A stretch of DNA of 64,000 nt, taken from contig NZ_LIHP01000016.1 of assembly GCF_001314605.1 (NCBI RefSeq), forward strand, positions 186,001 to 250,000, in the 5' to 3' direction. A program made the translations under genes and the position numbers. This document shows positions 54,072-61,484 of the stretch, in pieces. The DNA is from Marinobacter sp. HL-58. GTDB taxonomy: Bacteria > Pseudomonadota > Gammaproteobacteria > Pseudomonadales > Oleiphilaceae. The notes beneath the pieces were generated by a model. That model saw only the letters and a list, made by a program, of their open reading frames with translations. It had not been told where the DNA came from and searched no databases. Numbering within the stretch: position 1 is the first letter of the stretch; each line of letters opens with the position of its first letter.

Positions 54072-55148
54072 ATGAACACACCCGTGCATTCCCGGCCCAT
54101 CAATGACCGGATTGACTGGTTGATGGAACTGAGCCGAAACCACTCGGCCAGTTTCTGCAGCCCTGAGAACCATCTGGCCCGCCAACGCTACCTGGCGGAA
54201 CACAACACCCTTATCATCGCCATGAAATGCATGGACGGCCGCATTCACCTGCCCTACGTCACACAGACGCCCCTCGGGATAATCCATCCCTTTCGCAACC
54301 TTGGTGGTATTTTTGACCTGGGCTGGCCCTATCTCGGGGACCTGCTCGCAGACACCGTGCAGGAGGCAGTCAATGCGGGCAGGCGGGTACTGATCATCAT
54401 CACCTACCACTATTCAAAGGGTGCAACCGAACGGGGATGTGCCGGTTTCAACTGCGACCTTGACTCAGCCCGGGAGCATGCCTTCAGTATCCGCCGGCAG
54501 GTTGAGGCGTTGTTCGGCAACGGGCACCAGACGGTCTACCCCCTGGTCTGTGGTTTTGAAACCGATGAAGACGCCCTGCTTCTTCACGGCCGCGACCAAC
54601 TCTGCCTGGACCTGTCCACCGTTACCCCGGCCGATACTGAGGAAACCAGATCACGCATAGCGGGGCTTTACCCTGATATGCCAGCACCGATACAGCGGGA
54701 CCTGTTACCCCTCGTGCACGGCAATATTCAGCATATTGCCGATATAAGAGAGAGCGACCGGGAACTGAACATTGAACACCGGGAATGGGTGATCTGCATC
54801 GGCCGGGGATTCGATTTCCTCCACGCACCGAACCTGGCACTGATTATCGGCCCTTACAGCCCTGACCTTTCCCATCCCATCCGCCAGGCTGCAGGTATCA
54901 TTAAAGCCAACATGGAGGCCGGAAGAGTACCGGACGACGGATTTCTTTTACTTTCATCTGCCCCTTATCAGGAACCTGGAACCCAAAAAGCGCGTGCTAC
55001 TCTTAAGTCCGCGTTTTTGTCGGAATTTGCAGCCAACGTTATTCACCAGGAATTTCCCGAACTGGCAGAGCGTATGGTTACACGCTCAGCTATCCTGAAC
55101 TGGCCGGAGAGACGTCTTGAAGTTCAGCCAGGAAAACCCGGAACCTGA
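54072..55148 (+). CDS. stand-alone CsoSCA-like carbonic anhydrase candidate
   Basis: 358 residues, no signal peptide. KCMDGRIHLP contains Cys53-x-Asp55-x-Arg57, the beta-carbonic-anhydrase zinc-Cys plus Asp/Arg dyad. His113 in TYHYSKGATERGCAGFNCD and Cys123, ten residues later, are placed like the second and third zinc ligands (His242 and Cys253) of the carboxysomal enzyme CsoSCA. A VCGFETDEDALLLHG segment also recalls that family. There are no carboxysome or RuBisCO genes in the window, so it would act outside a carboxysome. Between a PLD-like gene and the PA2779/PA2778 pair. Activity is a prediction. Confidence 0.68.
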   Translation: MNTPVHSRPINDRIDWLMELSRNHSASFCSPENHLARQRYLAEHNTLIIAMKCMDGRIHLPYVTQTPLGIIHPFRNLGGIFDLGWPYLGDLLADTVQEAVNAGRRVLIIITYHYSKGATERGCAGFNCDLDSAREHAFSIRRQVEALFGNGHQTVYPLVCGFETDEDALLLHGRDQLCLDLSTVTPADTEETRSRIAGLYPDMPAPIQRDLLPLVHGNIQHIADIRESDRELNIEHREWVICIGRGFDFLHAPNLALIIGPYSPDLSHPIRQAAGIIKANMEAGRVPDDGFLLLSSAPYQEPGTQKARATLKSAFLSEFAANVIHQEFPELAERMVTRSAILNWPERRLEVQPGKPGT

Positions 55149-55190
55149 ACACGAAACCGTGTTTGGTAATACCAAAGCGAGGAGAATGGA

Positions 55191-55592
55191 ATGCAGACTA
55201 TAAGAAAGCACCTGAGGTACGTATCGTTTGTCATGGCCATCATGATGGCTTTCGGCAGTGTGTGGGCGTCATCTGCCACCGCCGGCGTGGTAGGCACAGG
55301 GGAACTGCTGACCGAGCAGCGTGCCGATGTTGACCGCCAGTCACTGATGAACATGCTTGAGCGTGATGAAGTAAAAGACAAGCTCGAACAAATGGGTGTC
55401 AGCCAGGAACAGGTTGAGCAGCGAATTCAAAGCCTGACGCCAGAGGAGCTGTCGTCTTTCGAGCAACAACTGGCTGAAGCACCCGTGGGTGAAGACGTGG
55501 TAGGGATTATCGTCCTGTTCCTGCTTGTCTTTATTATCACCGACATGCTGTGTGCCACCAATATCTATCCGTTCATCAACTGTATCCGGTAG
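55191..55592 (+). CDS. PA2779 family protein
   Basis: 133 residues. Signal peptide (about 1-31), a coiled, charged middle (about 40-95, LLTEQRADVDRQSLMNML), and a C-terminal membrane span (about 103-122) ending LCATNIYPFINCIR. It belongs with the PA2779/DUF6627 family, always beside a PA2778-type peptidase gene. Function unknown; the shape of a processed or membrane-tethered partner is visible. RBS AGGAG lies just before the ATG. Confidence 0.88.
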   Translation: MQTIRKHLRYVSFVMAIMMAFGSVWASSATAGVVGTGELLTEQRADVDRQSLMNMLERDEVKDKLEQMGVSQEQVEQRIQSLTPEELSSFEQQLAEAPVGEDVVGIIVLFLLVFIITDMLCATNIYPFINCIR

Positions 55593-55604
55593 CGCGCAGT
55601 CTTC

Positions 55605-56600
55605 GTGATTCATTTCGCCAATCCGCACCTGTCACGAATCATTGCCGGTATCACACTGGCGGTGGTTCTGGCGGGCTGCTCCAACCGCCCCCAGTGGCCC
55701 GAATCAGAGCGCCTGAACCTTGTGACGGACCGTGAACAACGCCAGGTACTGGATGATGTTCCCTTCTATGCTCAGGAGCGCTACCAGTGTGGCCCGGCTT
55801 CCCTGGCCATGATGCTCAACAGCCAGGGGCTGAACACCAATCCGGAGGTGCTCAAGGAACTGGTTTATCTGCCGGAACGGCAGGGCAGCCTGAAGGTAGA
55901 GCTGGTAGCAGCCGCCCGGGCTCACGGGCTTCTGGTCTACCCGCTGGATGGGTCACTGGAAAGTCTGCTGGAAGAGGTAGCGGCCGGCAACCCTGTACTG
56001 GTCATGCAGAATCTCAGATTTGGCTGGTGGCCACAGTGGCACTTTGCCGTGGTGACGGGCTTTGATGCCGAAGCGCGAAATATCATCCTGCACACCGACA
56101 CCCGCGAATATCACGAGGAAACCCTGGAAGTATTCACCGCAACCTGGCGACGCGCGGATAAATGGGCTGCAGTGATGCTGCCTCCTGACCGGTTACCGGC
56201 AACCGCCGCCCCCCTGCGCTACCTGATGTCCGCCAATGACCTGGAAACCACCGGCCGAACCCGCGCGGCAACTACAGCTTATGAAACTGCCGAAAAGGCA
56301 TGGCCAGACCAGCCAGCGGCCATTATGGGACAGGGGAATATTGCCTGGGAGCAGGGAGAGCCCGAACTGGCGACACATCATTATCAACGCCTGATCCTGA
56401 AGTTCCCCGGCGTAGCCGCCGGCTGGAACAATCTGGCCCACTCGCTGGCAGCTCAGGGCTGTGCCAGCGCCGCTGAAACCGCAGCCAGCTGTGCAAAGGC
56501 TATCGACCCTGAGCGCTTCAATGGTGCCGCCCCAGACAGCCTGAACAACAACCGCCCGGATGCATGCCCGGTGGTTACCTGTTCTGAGAAGTCCCCTTAA
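55605..56600 (+). CDS. PA2778 family C39-like cysteine peptidase lipoprotein
   Basis: 331 residues. Lipobox LAGC with Cys25. A C39-like papain fold: Cys62 in YQCGPASLAMML, His146 in QWHFAVVTGFD, Asp165 in HTDTREYH. TPR-like helices follow from about residue 210 (two repeats, WPDQPAAIMGQGNIAWEQGE and FPGVAAGWNNLAHSLAAQG). GTG start; twelve bases after the PA2779 gene. Probably an outer-membrane-anchored periplasmic protease, with PA2779 as a possible substrate. Confidence 0.88.
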   Translation: MIHFANPHLSRIIAGITLAVVLAGCSNRPQWPESERLNLVTDREQRQVLDDVPFYAQERYQCGPASLAMMLNSQGLNTNPEVLKELVYLPERQGSLKVELVAAARAHGLLVYPLDGSLESLLEEVAAGNPVLVMQNLRFGWWPQWHFAVVTGFDAEARNIILHTDTREYHEETLEVFTATWRRADKWAAVMLPPDRLPATAAPLRYLMSANDLETTGRTRAATTAYETAEKAWPDQPAAIMGQGNIAWEQGEPELATHHYQRLILKFPGVAAGWNNLAHSLAAQGCASAAETAASCAKAIDPERFNGAAPDSLNNNRPDACPVVTCSEKSP

Positions 56601-57253
56601 CGCTTCTGAAACAGGGCTACATCCTTGGCCGGAATATCCAGCACCCAGCCATGGGCTCTGGCCAGCCACTTCATGGTGGCACGACGGTAAAACACAATAT
56701 GGGTCGGATCACGCCGGTAATGCCAGTTGGCAAATCGCTCATCGTCAGTCTGGAAACAGGTCATCACGCCCAACCATCCCCCGGGCACCAGCAGGCTATC
56801 CAGCTGGCGGAAGGTCTCCGCCGGATGATGAAGGTGCTCCACCACTTCCGTGCAGGTAATGAAATCATACTGTCGCTCGAGAACGGATTCTTCCGGACAG
56901 AAAAACGGATCGTAGACTGCCATATCCATACCCGCCTCCCGCAGCATGGCCGCCAACGCGGGACCAGGGCCACAACCAAAGTCGAGGCCGAAGGATCGCG
57001 GTTGCAGTCGCCCGAGTAACGGGCCGGTCAGCTTCGAGAGAAAACGACGGTAACCCGCATCGTCCGGATTATTGTCGTGAAGGTCATAAATTGCCTTTTC
57101 CTCGTGCGCCTCCAGCCAGCAGGACTCCTCCATAACCGTCGCTTCACAGGTGCCACAGCGTTGATAACGGGTGTCCCCGATGACCTGGAATGGCTCAAGC
57201 GCGGATGTTTCACAAACCGGGCAACGGGGTGTCAACGGATTGAACTCCTGCAA
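56597..57253 (-). CDS. class I SAM-dependent methyltransferase with zinc-ribbon N-terminus
   Basis: 218 residues. N-terminal CPVC and, 17 residues later, CGTC (zinc ribbon, about 11-36), then a Rossmann methyltransferase: motif I LDFGCGPGPALAAML and EVVEHLHHPAETFRQL. Similar to small methyltransferases that act on a small molecule or lipid head group; target unknown. It converges on the PA2778 gene with a four-base overlap. Confidence 0.85.
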   Translation of the reverse strand: MQEFNPLTPRCPVCETSALEPFQVIGDTRYQRCGTCEATVMEESCWLEAHEEKAIYDLHDNNPDDAGYRRFLSKLTGPLLGRLQPRSFGLDFGCGPGPALAAMLREAGMDMAVYDPFFCPEESVLERQYDFITCTEVVEHLHHPAETFRQLDSLLVPGGWLGVMTCFQTDDERFANWHYRRDPTHIVFYRRATMKWLARAHGWVLDIPAKDVALFQKR

Positions 57254-57311
57254 TGACGAACGAGTGTTTCTATCAGGAAGGTATATTTCAGAACCCGGCT
57301 TACGGGAAAGT

Positions 57312-57629
57312 TTACAAAGCGCCGAACAGCACTACCATCACCACAGCCAGAAACAACAGAAACCAGGTGGCATAGCGGTCGGCCCGATCTTCGACACTGG
57401 CCGGGTCCGTCTCAGATGGCGAAGCGGCCTCATATTCGGCCACCAGCTTGCGGGCCAGCAAATAATCCTCATCTTCAACATGGACATTGGTAAACCCCGC
57501 GGCACCAATCTCGCCCATGGCACCCTGCAGGTAATGGCCACCCACGTGGGAATCGATCCCCCGTGATTGCAGCATGCCGGCGATAATATGGGCTTCCGCC
57601 AGGTCGCGGGCTCGATAGGCTATCTGCAT
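57312..57629 (-). CDS. DUF2007 small membrane protein
   Basis: 105 residues. N-terminal beta/alpha DUF2007 domain (MQIAYRARDLAEAHIIAGML), a linker, and one C-terminal membrane span (about 85-105, TWFLLFLAVVMVVLFGAL). DUF2007 is a putative signal-transducing domain related to PII-like folds. The ATG has GGAG nine bases upstream; an upstream frame is not coding-like. Confidence 0.82.
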   Translation of the reverse strand: MQIAYRARDLAEAHIIAGMLQSRGIDSHVGGHYLQGAMGEIGAAGFTNVHVEDEDYLLARKLVAEYEAASPSETDPASVEDRADRYATWFLLFLAVVMVVLFGAL

Positions 57630-57706
57630 TGAAAGGCTCCGCAGGCTCAGGCAACTCGTTACCTGAACCCTAGCCGGAATACTGCCATTCGTCGACCCGG
57701 GCCGGA

Positions 57707-58084
57707 CTATTTTGGCATACGACCGGTTCTCTCCAGCCGCTCGCCAACCCATTTATGATAGAGCTTCGCCAGTACCGGCCGAATAACCGGTAATCCGATC
57801 AGCCAGGCCAGGGGTTTCAACAGCCAGACCCGCGACATCAGCAGAATGTAGGCATCCAGTTCCCGATGGATATTACCCTCACTGTCCTCCACGTGCAGTT
57901 CCTGAAGCGCCGCTTCTGGCTCAATACCCCGCTCTTTCAGCTCATCGTCGCGACCAGTGATATCAACCCATTCCACCGATTCCCCGGTTTTGCCGGCCAG
58001 CCGCTCGTAGAGCTTGCGATCCTTGACGCAACCGGGGCAGGCGCCATCATAAAATACCCTGAGCCTTTCCTGTGATGTAGCCAT
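57707..58084 (-). CDS. DCC family thiol-disulfide oxidoreductase (DUF393)
   Basis: 125 residues. Thioredoxin-like start FYDGACPGCVKDRKLYERL with CPGC (CxxC) and a C-terminal hydrophobic part (LLMSRVWLLKPLAWLIGLP). DCC proteins are small soluble or membrane-associated oxidoreductases of unknown partner. Start 58084 is chosen for its GGGG spacing; other ATGs lie a few codons upstream. Confidence 0.85.
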   Translation of the reverse strand: MATSQERLRVFYDGACPGCVKDRKLYERLAGKTGESVEWVDITGRDDELKERGIEPEAALQELHVEDSEGNIHRELDAYILLMSRVWLLKPLAWLIGLPVIRPVLAKLYHKWVGERLERTGRMPK

Positions 58085-58118
58085 TTCCATCCCCGTTTCT
58101 TGCATCCTGTTCACTTGC

Positions 58119-58146
58119 TAACACGATAAAACAATGTCTAGTGTTA
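58119..58146. promoter_or_regulatory. inverted repeat between DCC and ECF42 genes
   Basis: TAACAC (58119-58124) and GTGTTA (58141-58146), centres 22 bases apart, in the AT-rich gap between divergent genes. Could bind a dimeric repressor; weak evidence. Confidence 0.35.
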
Positions 58147-58192
58147 ATAAAACAACCGGAAGAGTCGCCGCAAGGGATCATCTGTAGCGATC

Positions 58193-59422
58193 ATGAACAT
58201 CACCAGACACATTAACGACATTTATCGCCATCAGTCCCGGAAGGTACACGCTACCCTGATCCGATTGCTGGGGGACTTCGACCTGGCGGAAGAAGCCCTG
58301 CAGGAAGCGTTCACCGCCGCGCTCCGGCAATGGCCGGAACAGGGTATCCCGGACAACCCGGCCGCCTGGCTCATAAAAACCGGACATCGCCGGGGCATCG
58401 ACCATATCCGCAGGCGCCAGACCGCCAGCCACAAACTTGTCCACCTCGCTGACGAAGAATCTCCGGTGTCAGAAGAATACACCGACACCATTGACGATGA
58501 CCTCCTGCGACTGATATTCACCTGCTGTCACCCTGGCCTTGCTACCGAGGCGCAGCTTGCGCTGACGCTGCGCGAGATCTGCGGCCTGACCACGGAACAG
58601 GTTGCCAGCGCCCTGCTGCAGAAACCGGCCACCACGGCGCAGAGGATTGTTCGCGCCAAACGCAAGATCCGGGAAGCCGGCATTCCCTACGAGGTACCGG
58701 AACAGCGGGAATTACCGGAACGCCTGCAGAGCGTGCTCAAGGTAGTCTATCTGATTTTCAATGAGGGCTATTCCGCCACTGATGGCAATGCCGTGGTTAA
58801 CGTCAGCCTCGCCAACGAAGCGATCCGCCTTGCCCGGCTTCTTGCCGAGCTTTTGCCGGAGGGGGAAGTATTCGGCCTGCTGGCCCTTATGCTGCTTCAT
58901 GATTCCCGCCGTAACGCCCGCCAGGACGCCAACGGAGAACTGATCACACTGGAAGATCAGAACCGCGACCTCTGGGACCGGAACCAGATTCGTTCCGGCC
59001 TGACATGGCTGAGCTACGCACTGCCATTGACACCCACCGGGCCCTATACCCTCCAGGCCTCCATTGCTGCCGCTCATGCCGAAGCCGCTACGCCGGAAGA
59101 CACCGACTGGTCACGCATCGCCAGGCTCTATGAAACCCTCTATCAACAGTTACCCTCTCCGGTTATTGCCCTGAACCGGGCCGTGGCAGTCGCCATGCGC
59201 GACACGCCCGAAGAAGGGCTGAAGCTTCTGGACCAGTTGGCAGGCCAAAAGGCAATCCAGAACTACTATCTGTTCCATGCCGCCCGCGCCGATCTCTATC
59301 GCCGTTCAGGGGATATGTCATCAGCCCGAACAGCCTACCAGCGCGCGCTCTCCCTTACCCAACAGGGCCCGGAACAACGTTTCCTTAACCGGAGACTGAT
59401 GCAGCTGGACAGCGGCCACTAA
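58193..59422 (+). CDS. ECF42-group RNA polymerase sigma factor
   Basis: 409 residues, far longer than normal ECF sigma factors. Sigma-2 (about 8-85, LAEEALQEAFTAALRQWP), sigma-4 (about 125-170, LREICGLTTEQVASALLQKP), then a C-terminal helical/TPR-like domain (DUF6596-type, NEGYSATDG...). That C-terminal domain takes the place of an anti-sigma factor in ECF42. The partner YciI/DGPF protein gene follows 78 bases on, with a matching promoter. Confidence 0.93.
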   Translation: MNITRHINDIYRHQSRKVHATLIRLLGDFDLAEEALQEAFTAALRQWPEQGIPDNPAAWLIKTGHRRGIDHIRRRQTASHKLVHLADEESPVSEEYTDTIDDDLLRLIFTCCHPGLATEAQLALTLREICGLTTEQVASALLQKPATTAQRIVRAKRKIREAGIPYEVPEQRELPERLQSVLKVVYLIFNEGYSATDGNAVVNVSLANEAIRLARLLAELLPEGEVFGLLALMLLHDSRRNARQDANGELITLEDQNRDLWDRNQIRSGLTWLSYALPLTPTGPYTLQASIAAAHAEAATPEDTDWSRIARLYETLYQQLPSPVIALNRAVAVAMRDTPEEGLKLLDQLAGQKAIQNYYLFHAARADLYRRSGDMSSARTAYQRALSLTQQGPEQRFLNRRLMQLDSGH

Positions 59423-59437
59423 AAAATTCTCCACCGT

Positions 59438-59464
59438 TGTCGATCTGAAGCATTCACACACGAC
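59438..59464 (+). promoter_or_regulatory. ECF42-type promoter before the YciI gene
   Basis: TGTCGA (59438-59443), 17-base spacer, CGAC (59461-59464). This matches the -35 TGTCGA / -10 CGA(T)C signature described for ECF42 targets. Start site near 59472, about 30 bases before the YciI ATG. Confidence 0.75.
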
Positions 59465-59500
59465 TTACTGACACACACCCAGACAGACAGGCCGATTACC

Positions 59501-59860
59501 ATGAAATACGTAGCACTGGTCTATTACCAGGAAAGCATTATCAACAGCATGAGTGAAAAGGAATGGCATGACCTCAACCAGGAGTGCATTGCCGGTGTGG
59601 AGAGGCTCACCGAGCAGGGCAAGTACGTGACAGGCCAGCCTCTACAATCGGTAGAGACGGCCACGACCGTCAGGGTACGGGACGACGAAGTTTTGATTTC
59701 GGACGGCCCCTTTGCCGAAACCAAGGAGCAACTGGCCGGCTTCTACCTGCTTGACGCAAACGACCTTAACGAGGCCCTGCAACTGGCCAGCCGCATACCA
59801 CCCGCGCGCTTCGGCAGCATTGAAGTCCGGCCGGTGCGGGAATTACCCCCGAAAGAATAA
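59501..59860 (+). CDS. YciI/DGPF-domain protein, partner of ECF42
   Basis: 119 residues. N-terminal MKYVALVYYQES and the DGPF-like motif ISDGPFAETKEQLAGFYLLD, which names the family. Ferredoxin-like fold. These small proteins are the regular neighbours and targets of ECF42 sigma factors; biochemical role unknown. A good ECF42 promoter lies upstream. Confidence 0.92.
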   Translation: MKYVALVYYQESIINSMSEKEWHDLNQECIAGVERLTEQGKYVTGQPLQSVETATTVRVRDDEVLISDGPFAETKEQLAGFYLLDANDLNEALQLASRIPPARFGSIEVRPVRELPPKE

Positions 59861-59863
59861 AGA

Positions 59864-59888
59864 GGTGGCGCCGGTCTCCGGCGCCACC
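59864..59888. terminator. 11-bp GC hairpin between convergent genes
   Basis: GGTGGCGCCGG and its complement with a 3-base loop (TCT), between the YciI and cupin stops. On the minus strand it is followed by TCTTTATTCTTTC, a fair U-rich tail, so it probably ends the cupin transcript and may also end the YciI transcript. Confidence 0.7.
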
Positions 59889-59891
59889 GGG

Positions 59892-60401
59892 TCAATTCCG
59901 GGGATCATCTTCCGGGTTGAGGTACTCGATACCCCAGGGGCCGGTACCGTGGAGCTGTATGACGACCTCCTCCTCGGTGTAACCAAACATCGGATCTCCC
60001 GGGGACATGATCGCGACACCGCCTTCTGGTAATGCCGTAGCCTTGTCGCGGTCGATTTCCTCGCCGTGGGCGAAATGGAAGGTGCCGGACAGTACCGTTA
60101 CCCGCTCATACGCAGGGTGTATGTGCGGTGCGATCTCATAGTCCGCCGGTAACCGCAAACGCATGGTAAAAGGCTCCTCCTTCGACAGATCGCCCTCTAT
60201 GATGGAGATCTCCGCGCCCGGAGCCATGGAACCTACTGGCCCCCACTCCAGCTCCGATGGTTTTACCAGGGTGTGTCCCTCGCCCATGTAGGGTGTTGCC
60301 GCCATTACAGCGGGTGCGGCCACAAGCATCGCAAACAGTGCAATGCCCCGACAGGTGCTACTGCGGTGGTAGGGTGAACGAATGGTTGTGTTGCCTGCCA
60401 T
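59892..60401 (-). CDS. secreted cupin-domain protein
   Basis: 169 residues. Signal peptide (about 1-34, core GIALFAMLVAAPAVMA), then a small cupin barrel: APHIHPAYERVTVLSGTFHFAHGEE with the His/His/Glu metal motif, and a second motif MSPGDPMFGYTEEEVVIQLH. Periplasmic. Small-molecule sensor or dioxygenase-like; substrate unknown. RBS AAGGAGG. Preceded by an ECF-type promoter, so controlled by the divergent sigma factor. Confidence 0.88.
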   Translation of the reverse strand: MAGNTTIRSPYHRSSTCRGIALFAMLVAAPAVMAATPYMGEGHTLVKPSELEWGPVGSMAPGAEISIIEGDLSKEEPFTMRLRLPADYEIAPHIHPAYERVTVLSGTFHFAHGEEIDRDKATALPEGGVAIMSPGDPMFGYTEEEVVIQLHGTGPWGIEYLNPEDDPRN

Positions 60402-60461
60402 GGGTTCTATCCTCCTTATTAGGGTGGTTGTTTTCCGGGACAATGCCCGGTCGGCTGCAAG

Positions 60462-60487
60462 GACGCTTGGCAGGTCCGGTTTGTTCC
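60462..60487 (-). promoter_or_regulatory. ECF-type promoter of the cupin gene
   Basis: Read on the minus strand: GGAAC, 17 bases, CGTC (followed by CTTGC). Matches the ECF -35/-10 consensus and shares the CGTCCTTGC -10 region with the promoter on the other strand. Confidence 0.75.
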
Positions 60488-60512
60488 CGTTGTTGTCCAC
60501 CGGTTGTAACCC

Positions 60513-60537
60513 GGAACTTTTCACGGGCTCACGCGTC
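60513..60537 (+). promoter_or_regulatory. ECF-type autoregulatory promoter of the sigma gene
   Basis: GGAAC (60513-60517), 16 bases, CGTC (60534-60537), then CTTGC. About 28 bases before the sigma factor ATG, as expected for an ECF sigma factor that transcribes its own gene. Confidence 0.78.
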
Positions 60538-60564
60538 CTTGCCGCAACAACAGCGGGAAAACAC

Positions 60565-61218
60565 ATGACAGCCAGCAACCGGAGAAGAGAAACCCTGGCC
60601 GTTTCGAAACAGCGCAGGGACCAGTTTGAACAGGAGGTGACCCGCCTGATGGACCGCCTCTATGGCACGGCCTTGCGCCTGGCAAGAAACCCGGATGATG
60701 CCGAGGACGTAGTCGCAGAAACGGTATCCAATGCCTGGAAGAAGCTGGATCAACTGGAAAATCCTGCACACATGGAAGGCTGGCTGTTCAGGATTCTTCA
60801 TCACACGTTTGTCAGTCATTGGCGTCGGCGTCAGTGCCGACAGGCGCAGGAAGTGGATATCGAACCGGAGGAAAGCGGCGTTCGTTTCTCCCTGTTCGAA
60901 AAGCTTCACCAACCGTTCCTGCTCTGGTGGGGCGCACCTGAAAGAGAGTTCGTAAATGCCCTCCTGCAGGAGGATATCCGGAGGGCAATCGATAACCTGC
61001 CAGACTGCTTCCGGTTGGTTATCGTCCTGGTCGAGATTGAGGGCTACAGCTACGAGGAGGTATCCCGGTTACTTGACCTTCCTCTCGGCACAGTCCGCTC
61101 TCGAGTCAGCAGGGCACGCGGTCTCCTTCAGAAGGCCCTGTGGAACCAGGGCCGGGAGGCAGGCCTGGCAAAGTGCTGTAACCCGGCAGCAGGAACCAGC
61201 AGTGGAGGTGATGTATGA
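60565..61218 (+). CDS. ECF RNA polymerase sigma factor
   Basis: 217 residues. Sigma-2 at about 18-85 (MDRLYGTALRLARNPDDAEDVVAETVSNAWKKL in the usual place, here quoted as ALRLARNPDDAEDVVAET) and sigma-4 at about 135-185 (AIDNLPDCFRLVIVLVEIEG, then SYEEVSRLLDLPLGTVRSRV). Its C-terminus overlaps the anti-sigma gene by four bases (ATGA). ECF promoters lie before it and before the divergent cupin. RBS weak. Confidence 0.92.
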   Translation: MTASNRRRETLAVSKQRRDQFEQEVTRLMDRLYGTALRLARNPDDAEDVVAETVSNAWKKLDQLENPAHMEGWLFRILHHTFVSHWRRRQCRQAQEVDIEPEESGVRFSLFEKLHQPFLLWWGAPEREFVNALLQEDIRRAIDNLPDCFRLVIVLVEIEGYSYEEVSRLLDLPLGTVRSRVSRARGLLQKALWNQGREAGLAKCCNPAAGTSSGGDV

Positions 61219-61451
61219 CGGAGTCCTGGATTTCCTGTGAAGAGGTTGTCGAGAGCCTTTTCGAGTATCTGGACCGTGAACTGGACAACCATACCAGCGT
61301 CGAAATTGAACGCCATCTGGAACGTTGCCATGACTGTTTCAGCCGGGCGGAGTTTGAACGCAGACTCCGGGAACGAATCGCCGATAGCGGTCAACAGCAA
61401 GCGCCTGAGCAACTGCGTCGCAGGATCAGGGACATGCTTGAACGCTTCTGA
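61215..61451 (+). CDS. zinc-finger anti-sigma factor (zf-HC2)
   Basis: 78 residues, soluble. Zinc-binding His-x3-Cys-x2-Cys in HLERCHDC (about 34-41) after the N-terminal helix, then a helical C-terminus. RsrA/ChrR-like zinc anti-sigma domain; redox or metal changes may release the sigma factor. Overlaps the sigma gene by four bases. Confidence 0.9.
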   Translation: MTESWISCEEVVESLFEYLDRELDNHTSVEIERHLERCHDCFSRAEFERRLRERIADSGQQQAPEQLRRRIRDMLERF

Positions 61452-61484
61452 ACCGGGACACGCCCGGTAAGGAGAATCGTCACC

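Noticed and set aside
54072..55148. Carboxysome locus
   Set aside because: No RuBisCO, shell or CsoS2-like genes anywhere in the window; only the single CsoSCA-like protein is present.
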